From Catalinimonas alkaloidigena (GTDB taxonomy: Bacteria; Bacteroidota; Bacteroidia; Cytophagales; Cyclobacteriaceae): DNA of 64,000 nucleotides. The notes below the pieces were generated by a model. It saw only the letters and a program-made list of their open reading frames with translations, made no database searches and was not told where the DNA came from. Of this stretch, positions 1 through 8,040 are shown piece by piece. The stretch spans positions 4,283,001-4,347,000 of the forward strand of contig NZ_JAQFIL010000001.1 in NCBI RefSeq assembly GCF_029504655.1, given 5' to 3'. Made by a program: the position numbers and the translations under genes. Every line of letters starts with the position of its first letter. The stretch's first letter is position 1.

Positions 1-778
1 CTTTCATTTGTTCTTCCAGATGTCCATTACCCACAAATAAAAAAATAAGATCAGCCCTGTGCTGCATTTGTTTTGCCACCTGCAAAAGCAGCAGAGGGTT
101 TTTCTTATTTTCAAATTTTCCGCAAAACAAAATTACCTTTTGATCAGCTTTAATCTCTAACTTTTGTCTCCACTGCCGGGCTTCTTTTTCATACTTATTT
201 TCCAGGTCAGCGAAACGACTATTATCAATGGCATGGGGGGCAAAGATCATTTGTTCCTCATTCAGTCCATGTTTAAGAAAGTACTTTTTACTTTCCGTAC
301 CCACATAAAAAGCATAGTCAATATGGCGATACACCCACTTCAGCAAAGCTCGTCTCAGGCTTTGTTTTATGCCTCTATGTTCGTCAAGCAGATGAGAATC
401 TCCTCGGAAATACACCGGTATTTTTCCCTTGAAGTAACGTAAGGCTTTCAAATGGCTACGATTGCTCCAGCCAAATACCAGCAAGGCATTGGCTCCCCAG
501 GCAGTGACTTCATTAATCAAGTAAGGGTTGACAATACCTCTGAAATGATGCGTACCCGGATCTTTGGAGGAATTTTTCAGGAAAAGATAGTCATAACCTT
601 CCAGCAAGGGAATATCCCACTTGACCTGTCTGCCAAAACCCTTATCAAAGCTTTCTTCCTGCGCCCCCCGGGTGTAAAAAATTTTAATATTCACGGCAGG
701 AGAAGCCGCCAGCATACGAAAAACCGGTGCGTAATACTGTATGGGGTGGGTGGTGAGTATGGCGAGTTTTGTTTCCAA
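1..778 (-). CDS. Glycosyltransferase family 4 (partial, 3' end beyond window)
   Basis: The minus strand is open from about 778 to the window edge and encodes a GT-B glycosyltransferase missing its C-terminus. It starts with the typical GT4 N-terminus (LAILTTHPIQYYAPVFRML), and further in has the acceptor-domain text YFRGDSHLLDEHRG and the linker KVILFCGKFENKKNP that opens the nucleotide-sugar domain. No ATG is available. The best start is TTG at 778, giving METKLAIL; the frame stays open upstream, so the start is uncertain. It lies 16 bases after the stop of the FkbM gene and is the last visible gene of the polysaccharide operon. It presumably adds a sugar to the repeat unit from a nucleotide-sugar donor at the cytoplasmic membrane. 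Family assignment is firm; the sugar is unknown. Confidence 0.8.
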   Translation of the reverse strand, partial: METKLAILTTHPIQYYAPVFRMLAASPAVNIKIFYTRGAQEESFDKGFGRQVKWDIPLLEGYDYLFLKNSSKDPGTHHFRGIVNPYLINEVTAWGANALLVFGWSNRSHLKALRYFKGKIPVYFRGDSHLLDEHRGIKQSLRRALLKWVYRHIDYAFYVGTESKKYFLKHGLNEEQMIFAPHAIDNSRFADLENKYEKEARQWRQKLEIKADQKVILFCGKFENKKNPLLLLQVAKQMQHRADLIFLFVGNGHLEEQMK

Positions 779-794
779 GGACAGATATCTAATA

Positions 795-1682
795 TTAGAT
801 TTTAGAACCTAAGATGTTAAACTTTCTGGCTGCTTGCACTCTCTCCAGTACATATTCTTCTTCTCTAATATAAATAGTATTATACGAACCGAAACATCCA
901 AGCTTTGTAAGAACCCGTGAAAAAGGATCATAATCATAAGGCTGAAAGCCTAAACTTAACAATTGCTGGTGTATCTCGTGCTCATCAATTCCATATCTAT
1001 CGCCACTTCCATTCAACTCGATAATGATTGCATTAAGCGCAGGGTTATTCAAAGTATGAATGGCGCCTTCCAAGACAAATTTTTCATAGCCCTCTACATC
1101 AATTTTTATCAAAGAAGGTGCTTTTCCCTTGAGGGTATTATCAAGAGTTTTAACGTTCACCTTAATAGCATCTTTCACAGCTTCGCCTTTTGTGACCACA
1201 TGGTTTACCGTATCAAGCCCGCTGGTAAAGAAGATAGTATCAGAGGTTGACCCTAGACCTATGTTATTTAGTGATACTAACTCTTCAATCTGATTAACAC
1301 ATGCATTATTTTTAAGATGAATAAAAGTAGAAGGTACTGGTTCTATGGCAATTGTGTGAGCGCCCACAACAGAAGAAGCCAGGACTGTATAAGAGCCAAC
1401 ATTAGCCCCTATGTCAACAAACACATCACTTTCTCTTAAAAAATGCAACAGGAATCCCATATCATTAAATTCATGAAGTCCCGTATACACATTTCCTGTA
1501 GCTCCCGTCATCCCTTTGGAAACTAAAAGCCTACTATTTTCAACAAAGGGAAACACGAGCGGATAAGGATTAAGCCAACTTCCTATTTGCCACTTAAGAA
1601 ACCGTAAGAAAGTTTTTGTTTTATGTTTTTTTGCGAGCGGGTGAGTGCCTAAAAAGCTAAACGTTCTCCAAATACTTCTCAT
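795..1682 (-). CDS. FkbM family SAM-dependent methyltransferase
   Basis: This 295-residue protein has a class I methyltransferase fold of the FkbM type. The SAM-binding motif VDIGANVGSYTVLAS lies near residues 88-103, the acidic motif AIEPVPSTF follows, and the FkbM signature LIKIDVEGYEKFVLEGA sits near residue 190. Such enzymes O-methylate sugars or lipids; in this operon the likely target is a hydroxyl of the surface glycan. The start codon overlaps the stop of the upstream glycosyltransferase gene by 4 bases (ATGA), which indicates translational coupling. Length is normal for the family, and no signal peptide or membrane segment is seen. Confidence 0.88.
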   Translation of the reverse strand: MRSIWRTFSFLGTHPLAKKHKTKTFLRFLKWQIGSWLNPYPLVFPFVENSRLLVSKGMTGATGNVYTGLHEFNDMGFLLHFLRESDVFVDIGANVGSYTVLASSVVGAHTIAIEPVPSTFIHLKNNACVNQIEELVSLNNIGLGSTSDTIFFTSGLDTVNHVVTKGEAVKDAIKVNVKTLDNTLKGKAPSLIKIDVEGYEKFVLEGAIHTLNNPALNAIIIELNGSGDRYGIDEHEIHQQLLSLGFQPYDYDPFSRVLTKLGCFGSYNTIYIREEEYVLERVQAARKFNILGSKI

Positions 1683-2977
1683 AATTTCAATTTTTTTTCA
1701 AAGTGCATGGTCTGTTTTTTTGTCATTTCCCGGGCGGTATAAGGCTGAAAAGCCTGCCAATCGGTATCCGGGCTAAAGGGCAGCTTCAACAGCATATTAT
1801 ACCAGCCCTGATAAATTTTTTCGGCAGTGCAAGCCACGTTCACTGCGTTTACCTCACTAAAAGCCAGAGGGATACCAGCTCCTGTAACTTGCAGTATGGC
1901 ATTCACACTGCTAGCTTCATGAAAGACCGCTAGCATAGGCTTTCTGGCCAGTATATAGTTATACAGCTTGGAAGCCGTATATTTGGGGTCATCCGAACCG
2001 GGCACCAACAACATGCTGGCATCCTTTAGCAAACGCAATGCCTGAAAATAAGGAATTCGATCTGTTGATTCATTAACATATTTTGAAACTGCAAATGCCT
2101 CGGCAATTGGTTCTACGGTTTTTTTTCCCTTTCCAGACGCAGCATAACTGGTACCAATAAAATACATCCTGATTTTTTGAAATAAACCTGGGTTTTCATT
2201 TAAGCCTTTTTGTAAAGCCTGGAAAATGCATGTTATTGAAAACTGCATATCATGCCCTGCTCTTCCTATATATGGAATATGAATTAGGCCATCTTCCGGA
2301 TCAAAAAACAAATTAGGGATCTTAATTTTATTCAATACATCAAAGTCTTTTTCAAATGCACCAAAGGTAAGCGTAGTACAATTATCTGGTTTGATATTTT
2401 TATAACGGTCTTGGAGAATTAGATTATAAGCTTCTGAAACCGCTATGATCCCATCGGCTTTTTTCATCGCAAATGGTTCAGTTAATTGATTGAGTCTGTA
2501 AGAAAACCAGAATTTTGGTGGTCTTTCATGTTTAGGCTTTTGCAAATAATAATCAGTAAGCCAGGGATCCTGCATGTCAATTACATATGGAACTTCAAAC
2601 TTTTTCTTCCAAACCCTCCCCAGTATAGGTAAAGGAAACATAGTTGTAGAAAAGTAGATAAGATCAAACTTTCTTTTTTTTAGCAGCTGATTAACTTTAG
2701 CATAATAGAACCATAAAGAGCGTAAAGCAAGGCTTCCTAAGCCCAACTTCTTGGTATATTTAGTAGATAATGCTTTTATCTTAATAATCTCAATATCTTG
2801 GGGCACAGTCTGCAGAAGCAATTCATCCTTACTTGCTTCTATATAATCTGGTTCAACAACCACCACTACTGGTTCCCAACCATACTCTTTGAAGTAAGGA
2901 AGGCTTTGTCTAACCCGATGCATATCAGCAGCATTGACGGGTGGAAAGGAAGGAGATATGATGAGTACTTTTTTCAT
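1679..2977 (-). CDS. Glycosyltransferase (GT4-like, full-length copy of a duplicated gene)
   Basis: This 432-residue GT-B protein starts MKKVLIISPSFPPVNAADMH, the usual glycine/proline-rich first strand of a GT4-like donor/acceptor domain. A C-terminal segment with GSDDPKYTASKLYNYILA resembles the nucleotide-sugar-binding helix region of GT4 enzymes. Its first 122 codons are duplicated at 6407-6773, where a truncated copy lies. It overlaps its upstream neighbour (407-residue glycosyltransferase) and its downstream neighbour (FkbM) by 4 bases each, so all three are probably co-translated. The predicted role is transfer of one sugar to the growing surface polysaccharide; donor and linkage cannot be read from the sequence. 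Confidence 0.82.
   Translation of the reverse strand: MKKVLIISPSFPPVNAADMHRVRQSLPYFKEYGWEPVVVVVEPDYIEASKDELLLQTVPQDIEIIKIKALSTKYTKKLGLGSLALRSLWFYYAKVNQLLKKRKFDLIYFSTTMFPLPILGRVWKKKFEVPYVIDMQDPWLTDYYLQKPKHERPPKFWFSYRLNQLTEPFAMKKADGIIAVSEAYNLILQDRYKNIKPDNCTTLTFGAFEKDFDVLNKIKIPNLFFDPEDGLIHIPYIGRAGHDMQFSITCIFQALQKGLNENPGLFQKIRMYFIGTSYAASGKGKKTVEPIAEAFAVSKYVNESTDRIPYFQALRLLKDASMLLVPGSDDPKYTASKLYNYILARKPMLAVFHEASSVNAILQVTGAGIPLAFSEVNAVNVACTAEKIYQGWYNMLLKLPFSPDTDWQAFQPYTAREMTKKQTMHFEKKLKL
2611..2977 (-). repeat. Direct repeat copy A (5' end of glycosyltransferase gene)
   Basis: This 367-base segment is repeated without indels at 6407-6773, offset 3796. Bases 2611-2725 show no difference from the other copy. 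Bases 2726-2820 differ at roughly a quarter of sites, and 2821-2977 differ at three. The repeat stops at the start codon on one side and inside the gene on the other. Confidence 0.92.
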
Positions 2978-4197
2978 TCTTGAGCAAAAACATTATTTAC
3001 AGCTGACAATAGTTTTTCACTTTCTTGTTCCCAGTTTAACTCATTTTTTCCTAATTCTAAGGCATTCTTTTTGTAAGTTTTTAACACATCTATATTTTCA
3101 CTAAGAAAAATCAATATTCCCTCCAATGCAGTTATATTACCCACTGGAAATGTTTGGCCAATTTTAGGATATACTTCCATAAACTGTTTTTGTGCCGATG
3201 TCTCTGATGCTATAATTGCCAAACCTGATAAAAGATAGGTGAAAATTTTATTAGTAAGACAGATGTCTCTATTCTCACAATGGGGCACTTCAAGTGCCAA
3301 ACCAATATCCTGCTTATCACCTATAAGAAAAATTTCTTCGGGAGGAATAGCATCCAAAAATACCAACTGATTAGCTCTTAAGCCTATATCACTCGCTATT
3401 TTTTTGAAATATCGCCTATTTTGTTCGGAAGATTTTCCAAGAAGTGTCAGTATTATATTCTGCTTGCCTATATTGCCCATTGCATGAATTACATCCTCGA
3501 TCCCCCGATTTTTACCTATAGTTTGAGAGAACCAAAATAATTTCATCTTTTGATCATCTTGTTCTTTATTATATTTATTCCTACTAGGAAATACATTATT
3601 AATAACGATCACATTATTATTAGGGTAATGCTTACAATATAAGCTTCCCATCAATGGACTAGCGGTGGATAAATATACATTTCCTGGTATGAAACTGTCT
3701 TCAAGAATTGTTTTAGCCCTATATTCTTTAGTGTCCTTGGCCTGTTCTCCCCTATGATAATCTTCTGCATCAAAAGCATATTTCGTATTATGAATAGAGG
3801 CTACTTTTGCAGCTATAGGTAAAGCTCCAAGGTTATGTGCAATGTACAAATCTGCATGAAGCTGCTTTGCAACTTGCAAAAGTTCTACATAACTTCTACA
3901 ATATATGTAGGGTAATACTTTCGGAAGAGCGTAAATATTATAAAATTGCTTCGCTAGTTTATTTCTGATTTTTGTGAATCTATAAAGCCATTTAGAACTG
4001 TAAGGAGTTCCTCCAATTAGTTGATATTTCCACTTCTTATCTCTAAGTAATACCTCATCACTCTTCAATGCCCAATCATCCCAAAAACTATAAAGTACAG
4101 TCACATCATAGCCTGCATCATATAAAGCATCCGCTTCCTTAACTAACCTTGGATTTGTAGAAGGCTGTCCAGTGGTAATGAGAACTATTTTCTTCAA
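2974..4197 (-). CDS. Glycosyltransferase, GT-B type (paralogue of 6774-7997)
   Basis: This 407-residue protein has an N-terminal domain opening MKKIVLITTGQPSTNPRLVK and a linker KLFWFSQTIGKNRGIED that starts the donor-sugar domain. The C-terminal block LTNKIFTYLLSGLAIIAS matches the donor-binding region of GT4-like enzymes. The protein at 6774-7997 has the same length and aligned motifs (SLFWFSQTIGPGRGLE, ITNKILQYLEAGVAVIAS), so the two are paralogues. In both places the next gene is a copy of the MKKVLIISPSFP glycosyltransferase, which suggests an ancestral two-gene duplication. It overlaps both neighbours by 4 bases. The predicted role is surface polysaccharide assembly on the cytoplasmic side. 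Confidence 0.8.
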   Translation of the reverse strand: MKKIVLITTGQPSTNPRLVKEADALYDAGYDVTVLYSFWDDWALKSDEVLLRDKKWKYQLIGGTPYSSKWLYRFTKIRNKLAKQFYNIYALPKVLPYIYCRSYVELLQVAKQLHADLYIAHNLGALPIAAKVASIHNTKYAFDAEDYHRGEQAKDTKEYRAKTILEDSFIPGNVYLSTASPLMGSLYCKHYPNNNVIVINNVFPSRNKYNKEQDDQKMKLFWFSQTIGKNRGIEDVIHAMGNIGKQNIILTLLGKSSEQNRRYFKKIASDIGLRANQLVFLDAIPPEEIFLIGDKQDIGLALEVPHCENRDICLTNKIFTYLLSGLAIIASETSAQKQFMEVYPKIGQTFPVGNITALEGILIFLSENIDVLKTYKKNALELGKNELNWEQESEKLLSAVNNVFAQE

Positions 4198-5222
4198 TGT
4201 TTAAGGTTTTTTAGATGAAAATAAAGACTTTCGTAAGCATCAACGATACATTTATCACTAAATTTGTTTTCTGCAATTAGCCTTGCTTCTTTCCGTTTAA
4301 GCCCCTGTATTTGAAGCACAGCATTAACCATCTCTTCCACTGTATTACATCTAAAACCATTTATACCCTGTCTAACGACTTCCGGCACAGAGCCTCTGTC
4401 CATGCCAATAATTGGTGTGCCACAAGCTAATGCTTCAGCCATCACAATACCAAAAGGCTCATTCCATAAGATAGGCATTAAGAACGCGTAAGCTCCTCCA
4501 AGCAAATTGTTTTTCTGTTCATCATTTACAGGCCCAACATATTCAATATTTTCATTCAAGTGGGGTTTAATCTGATGGTCAAAATACTGTTTTGATTTTT
4601 TATCATCAGGTATATTTCCTGCAATTATTAGCTTTCGTCCACTTTTCTGTGCTACCTCTATGGCTAAATGCGTACCTTTTATATGCTCTATTCTTCCTAA
4701 GAATACGAGAGGCGCATCCTCAGTAATACTTTCCTGAAAAGTATATTGCTTTATCGGGACACCATTTGGGATAGCATATGCAGGTGCGTAAGGTTTAATC
4801 TGATCTGCAATATACCCACTGCAACCAGTAAAGTGCATTGAACCTTTCTTTGACAATCTCATCGCTCTACGGATCATCTTTATGGATGGCTCACGTTGAT
4901 AACTCATCACTTTTGGTAATGAGGTGGGCATAAGCATAGTCAAATAGGCTAACCTGCCAAAACTATGGATTATATCATAATTTAGTCGTTTAAGCGAAGC
5001 CACTTGTTTCATATTGTTTAAGGTATCGCTTATTTTACTGGGATTTTCACCTTTGTATTTTATAAGATTACAAGATACGCTAGACTCAGGGTGAGCAAAA
5101 AGAGTAACTTCATGCCCTTTATCCAATAAGCCTCTGATAAGCATATCAATAATTCTTTCAATACCTCCATATAATTTAGGGGGTACCGGTATCACTGGGT
5201 CTGCGGTTATGGCAATTTTCAT
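4194..5222 (-). CDS. Glycosyltransferase family 4
   Basis: This 342-residue GT4 enzyme has a clear N-terminal donor/acceptor loop (PPKLYGGIERIIDMLIRGL, residues about 15-33). The hinge LVFLGRIEHIKGTHLAIEVA lies mid-protein, and the UDP/GDP-sugar binding motif EPFGIVMAEALACGTPIIG in the C-terminal domain carries the family's EX7E glutamates. The stop overlaps the next gene by 4 bases. The start overlaps the TGA of a degenerate acyltransferase tail just upstream (5219-5350), showing that it once followed that gene directly. Its normal promoter context has been disturbed by the decay island at 5.2-6.4 kb, although it could still be transcribed by read-through. Confidence 0.9.
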   Translation of the reverse strand: MKIAITADPVIPVPPKLYGGIERIIDMLIRGLLDKGHEVTLFAHPESSVSCNLIKYKGENPSKISDTLNNMKQVASLKRLNYDIIHSFGRLAYLTMLMPTSLPKVMSYQREPSIKMIRRAMRLSKKGSMHFTGCSGYIADQIKPYAPAYAIPNGVPIKQYTFQESITEDAPLVFLGRIEHIKGTHLAIEVAQKSGRKLIIAGNIPDDKKSKQYFDHQIKPHLNENIEYVGPVNDEQKNNLLGGAYAFLMPILWNEPFGIVMAEALACGTPIIGMDRGSVPEVVRQGINGFRCNTVEEMVNAVLQIQGLKRKEARLIAENKFSDKCIVDAYESLYFHLKNLKH

Positions 5223-5350
5223 GCTTTTTTCTGATATGAAATCAACATCTGTTTATAAGGGAAATAACTTTTGAGCTTATTAATAGATAACTCAACAAAC
5301 TTCCATGAAACATAAGCAAGAAGGGTTGATATAATGGTTATAAAAAAAGG
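5219..5350 (-). pseudogene. 3' remnant of an acyltransferase-3 (OafA-like) gene
   Basis: Reading the minus strand in frame up to the TGA at 5221-5219 gives about 43 codons with text such as ISTLLAYVSWKFVELSINK. This resembles the last transmembrane helix and the trailing E-P-like helix of OafA/YrhL acyltransferases (usual form: SYWFYRLVEKP, as in the intact gene at 10797-11831). The frame runs into the G/A homopolymers bordering the IS1 remnant, so the rest of the gene is missing. The 4-base TGA/ATG overlap with the next glycosyltransferase gene supports a former operon gene. The match rests on a short segment, so the identification is moderate. Confidence 0.5.
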
Positions 5351-5383
5351 GGGGGTGGTTTAAAATGTATAATGAGTTTGATT

Positions 5384-6040
5384 TCAGTAGTTGAACATTA
5401 ATTTAATTGCTGAGAGGTGAATGTCTTTCTTCTTAGAAAAACAGCTAGTTTTTCTCACCAACTGCCTATTTTTAGCTCTTTAACAAGTATTCACTCCTTC
5501 AATATGCTTAGTATATTCCTTCCCCTCTTTATGTTTTGCAATAGGTAGCATTTTTTGAAAGGCTGGCCTTTCATTAGTGCACAACTCCTCTACTTCTATT
5601 TGCTTTAGCTTTTGGTAAAGCTTGTCTACTGTTTTAGCTGAACGATCTCCTTTAACATAGACCACAATTTCATTATATTTAGGGCTATACGCATACAAAA
5701 GCCAGACTTTGCCATCTTTCTGTCTACCAACATACGTCCAAAGTTCATTTATTTGTATGCTTAGATAGTGGTTACTATGCGCAATATTATTTAATCTCTG
5801 AGCACTGTTTTTCAAACTTCGTAGTACGTTATAGCAGTTCACGCCTAAAATAGTTTCAATATCACGTACGCCACAGTTCCTTAATAACATGATGTATATA
5901 AGCTTCTTGTTGGCAGGATCAGCACCTGCGTATTGGTAGCTGTTTTGAAACTGCTTACCGCAGCTTCTGCACAAAAAATTTTGCTTATCATTCGTTTTAC
6001 TTCCCATCGCTCAACGATCCGATTTTTGATACATTTTCAC
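5384..6040 (-). pseudogene. IS1 family transposase, inactivated by nonsense mutations
   Basis: One continuous frame of 219 codons encodes an InsAB-type IS1 transposase. The N-terminal zinc-ribbon part is degraded (KMYQKSDR, stop, AMGSK, then FLCRSCGKQFQ), with a TGA codon at about 6011-6013. The middle holds INELWTYVGRQKDGKVWLLY, the region of the IS1 DDE catalytic domain. Near the C-terminus IEGVNTC is followed by an in-frame TAA and then by RAKNRQLVRKTSCFSKKKDI, which is standard IS1 C-terminal text ending at TGA 5386-5384. The TAA looks like a TTA-to-TAA substitution. Several N-terminal zinc-ligand cysteines are lost. A possible right end begins near 5354 (GGTGGTTT), but no matching left end is visible, so this is an old, inactive copy. 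Confidence 0.85.
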
Positions 6041-6404
6041 TTGAGTAAAGGACGCATTTGAGCTTGATTGTTATTACACACATAACTATCTAATAAATGC
6101 TTCATTACTTCTTATTCTCTATCATACATTCTTTACCACAGCCAAAAAGGATACCTAAAATAATGGTATAATATTTCGTTATCGCATGCGACCTGATCAC
6201 TCTGGCTAACAAGAGAGGATAGTAAAGTTGACCTGCTTCTTCATCTTCCAAAAATGACATATTTGGTTATAGGTAACTCTCTTGATAAACTCTTCAAATA
6301 TATTAACTCTTTTAAAGTATTTTTATAAAGAGTATTTAATTTAATCTAATCATACAGAAAATTTTTTACTCATTTTGCGATAAAATTCATAATAACTTGT
6401 TTTT
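6041..6404. other. Gap of decayed sequence between IS1 remnant and truncated glycosyltransferase copy
   Basis: No intact gene is visible. Reading minus from about 6410, a short open stretch ends RKTSYYEFYRKMSKKFSV at a TGA and could be the tail of another lost gene, but I cannot name it. The rest contains frequent stops in all frames and may include the lost left end of the IS1 copy. Confidence 0.5.
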
Positions 6405-6773
6405 CTAAACCCTCCCCAGTATAGGTAAAGGAAACATAGTTGTAGAAAAGTAGATAAGATCAAACTTTCTTTTTTTTAGCAGCTGATTAACTTTAGCATA
6501 ATAGAACCATAAAGAGCGTAATGCCAAACTTCCCAAGCCTAACTTTCTAGTATATTTTGTGGAAAAAGCTTTAATCTTTATTATTTCTACATCTTGGGGT
6601 ACAGTCTCTAGAAGTAATTCATCCTTACTTGCTTCTATATAATCTGGTTCAACAACCACCACTACTGGTTCCCAACCATACTCTTTGAAGTAAGGAAGGT
6701 TTTGTCTAACCCGATGCATATCAGCAGCATTGACGAGTGGAAAGGAAGGAGATATGATGAGTACTTTCTTCAT
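6405..6773 (-). pseudogene. Truncated copy of the glycosyltransferase at 1679-2977
   Basis: The first 122 codons match the 432-residue glycosyltransferase with six amino-acid differences (P13L, S25N, Q56E, I62V, L69F, K75R). The frame then hits TAG exactly where similarity ends (GRV followed by stop). About 70% of the protein, including the whole donor-sugar domain, is missing, so it cannot be a functional enzyme. The ATG directly follows the TAA of the upstream 407-residue glycosyltransferase, reproducing the gene order at 1679-4197. Most likely this is the remnant of a duplicated two-gene module, cut by the events that left the IS1 copy. Confidence 0.85.
6407..6773 (-). repeat. Direct repeat copy B (truncated glycosyltransferase)
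   Basis: This is the partner of 2611-2977. Similarity begins at the start codon (6773) and ends at 6407, two bases inside the stop codon. The identical outer blocks and diverged middle block (6522-6616) point to recombination between copies. Confidence 0.92.
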
Positions 6774-7997
6774 TTAATTTGATAACGCTGCTTCTATTAG
6801 TTGACAAAGTTTTTCCTCTTGCTTTTCCCAAAGAAAGCTTTTTAAGTATGATTGTCTTGCTTTACTTTTTGCTTCAACTAATAAATCTCGGTTTGATAGC
6901 AAAAGCTTAATCGCATCAATTAAAGACTTTTCTTGCTCAAAAAGAAAAACTGCTTCAGGTGCTAGTACAGCTACCTCAATTTGACCCTCAGTTTTAGAAG
7001 CGATTACCGCTACTCCTGCTTCCAGATATTGTAGAATTTTGTTAGTGATTGTATAGTTTCTACTTAATGGTTCTTTACTTTCAAGTGCAAACCCAATATC
7101 ATGCTCAGCTATTCTAGCTGGGAGCTCTTCATTTAAAACTAATGAATGAAAGTGTAATGTTTGACATTCCTTATCAGGAAACTTTTCTTCTAAAAGAGAG
7201 CGATAAGAAGCACTAATATTTCCTCTTAAATGTAATTCTAAAGGTTGTTCAATATGATGCAAAGCACTAATCAGCACTTCTAATCCTCTACCTGGACCAA
7301 TCGTTTGAGAAAACCAAAATAATGAAGCTTTTGAATGGTCTACCCTATCTTTATAATCTATTGCTTCCTTTTTTTTACGCTTTGGAAAAGTGTTATAAAC
7401 AACTGCAGGCATATTAGTTTTGTATACAGCAGCCATTTTCTGTGCCATTATCTCAGATGTAGTCCAGCTTAATGTAGTTGCAAGTGCGTTTTGTTCTATT
7501 TTCTTAAGCAGCTTAATAGGTCGGGCTTTTCTTGCCATTGGAAGTAAATCTTCAGAATACCAGTCTTCAATATCAAAAACTACCTTCTTATTATTTTGTA
7601 AAAGTTTGGTTCCTATATAAGAGGCCATCTCCTGATGACAAATGTACAAATCAGCATTTTGCTTTAATGCCATATTATATAGTTGTTTAGGTCCATAACC
7701 AAGTGCCAAAGCACTATTTTTAATCTTATATTTTGTTAGCCATCCACCTAACCTTCTTAATACTTTCAAATAAAATTGCTGAAGGGTATTTCTCTTTCCT
7801 CTCCTGAGATCAGCATAACACTTGTACTCTATATTTAATTTATTTAATAAGCGTAAATCTTCTTTATACAGCTTTTCATCATAAAATGTCGTGAGGATAA
7901 CTACTTTATAGCCTTTTTTGGCCAATGCCTGTCCTTCTTTCCAAACCCTAGGATTTCTGCATATATGTGACTGTGTTATAATGGTAATTGATTTCAC
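6774..7997 (-). CDS. Glycosyltransferase, GT-B type (paralogue of 2974-4197)
   Basis: This 407-residue protein begins MKSITIITQSHICRNPRVWK. The hinge is SLFWFSQTIGPGRGLEV and the donor-domain block is YTITNKILQYLEAGVAVIAS. Length and motif order equal those of the glycosyltransferase at 2974-4197, but the text has diverged widely, so the duplication is old or the two came from different loci. The sulfotransferase gene lies 43 bases upstream and the truncated glycosyltransferase copy starts immediately downstream (TAA then ATG). A role in adding one residue of the surface glycan is inferred from family and context. Confidence 0.8.
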   Translation of the reverse strand: MKSITIITQSHICRNPRVWKEGQALAKKGYKVVILTTFYDEKLYKEDLRLLNKLNIEYKCYADLRRGKRNTLQQFYLKVLRRLGGWLTKYKIKNSALALGYGPKQLYNMALKQNADLYICHQEMASYIGTKLLQNNKKVVFDIEDWYSEDLLPMARKARPIKLLKKIEQNALATTLSWTTSEIMAQKMAAVYKTNMPAVVYNTFPKRKKKEAIDYKDRVDHSKASLFWFSQTIGPGRGLEVLISALHHIEQPLELHLRGNISASYRSLLEEKFPDKECQTLHFHSLVLNEELPARIAEHDIGFALESKEPLSRNYTITNKILQYLEAGVAVIASKTEGQIEVAVLAPEAVFLFEQEKSLIDAIKLLLSNRDLLVEAKSKARQSYLKSFLWEKQEEKLCQLIEAALSN

Positions 7998-8040
7998 AGT
8001 TTTATTCTCTCTATTTAATCATTATAATGAATACATTAAG

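Noticed and set aside
164..805. Plus-strand open frames at 164-442 and 452-805
   Set aside because: They lie opposite a clear GT4 coding frame on the minus strand (LAILTTHPIQYYAPVF) and have no protein-family text.
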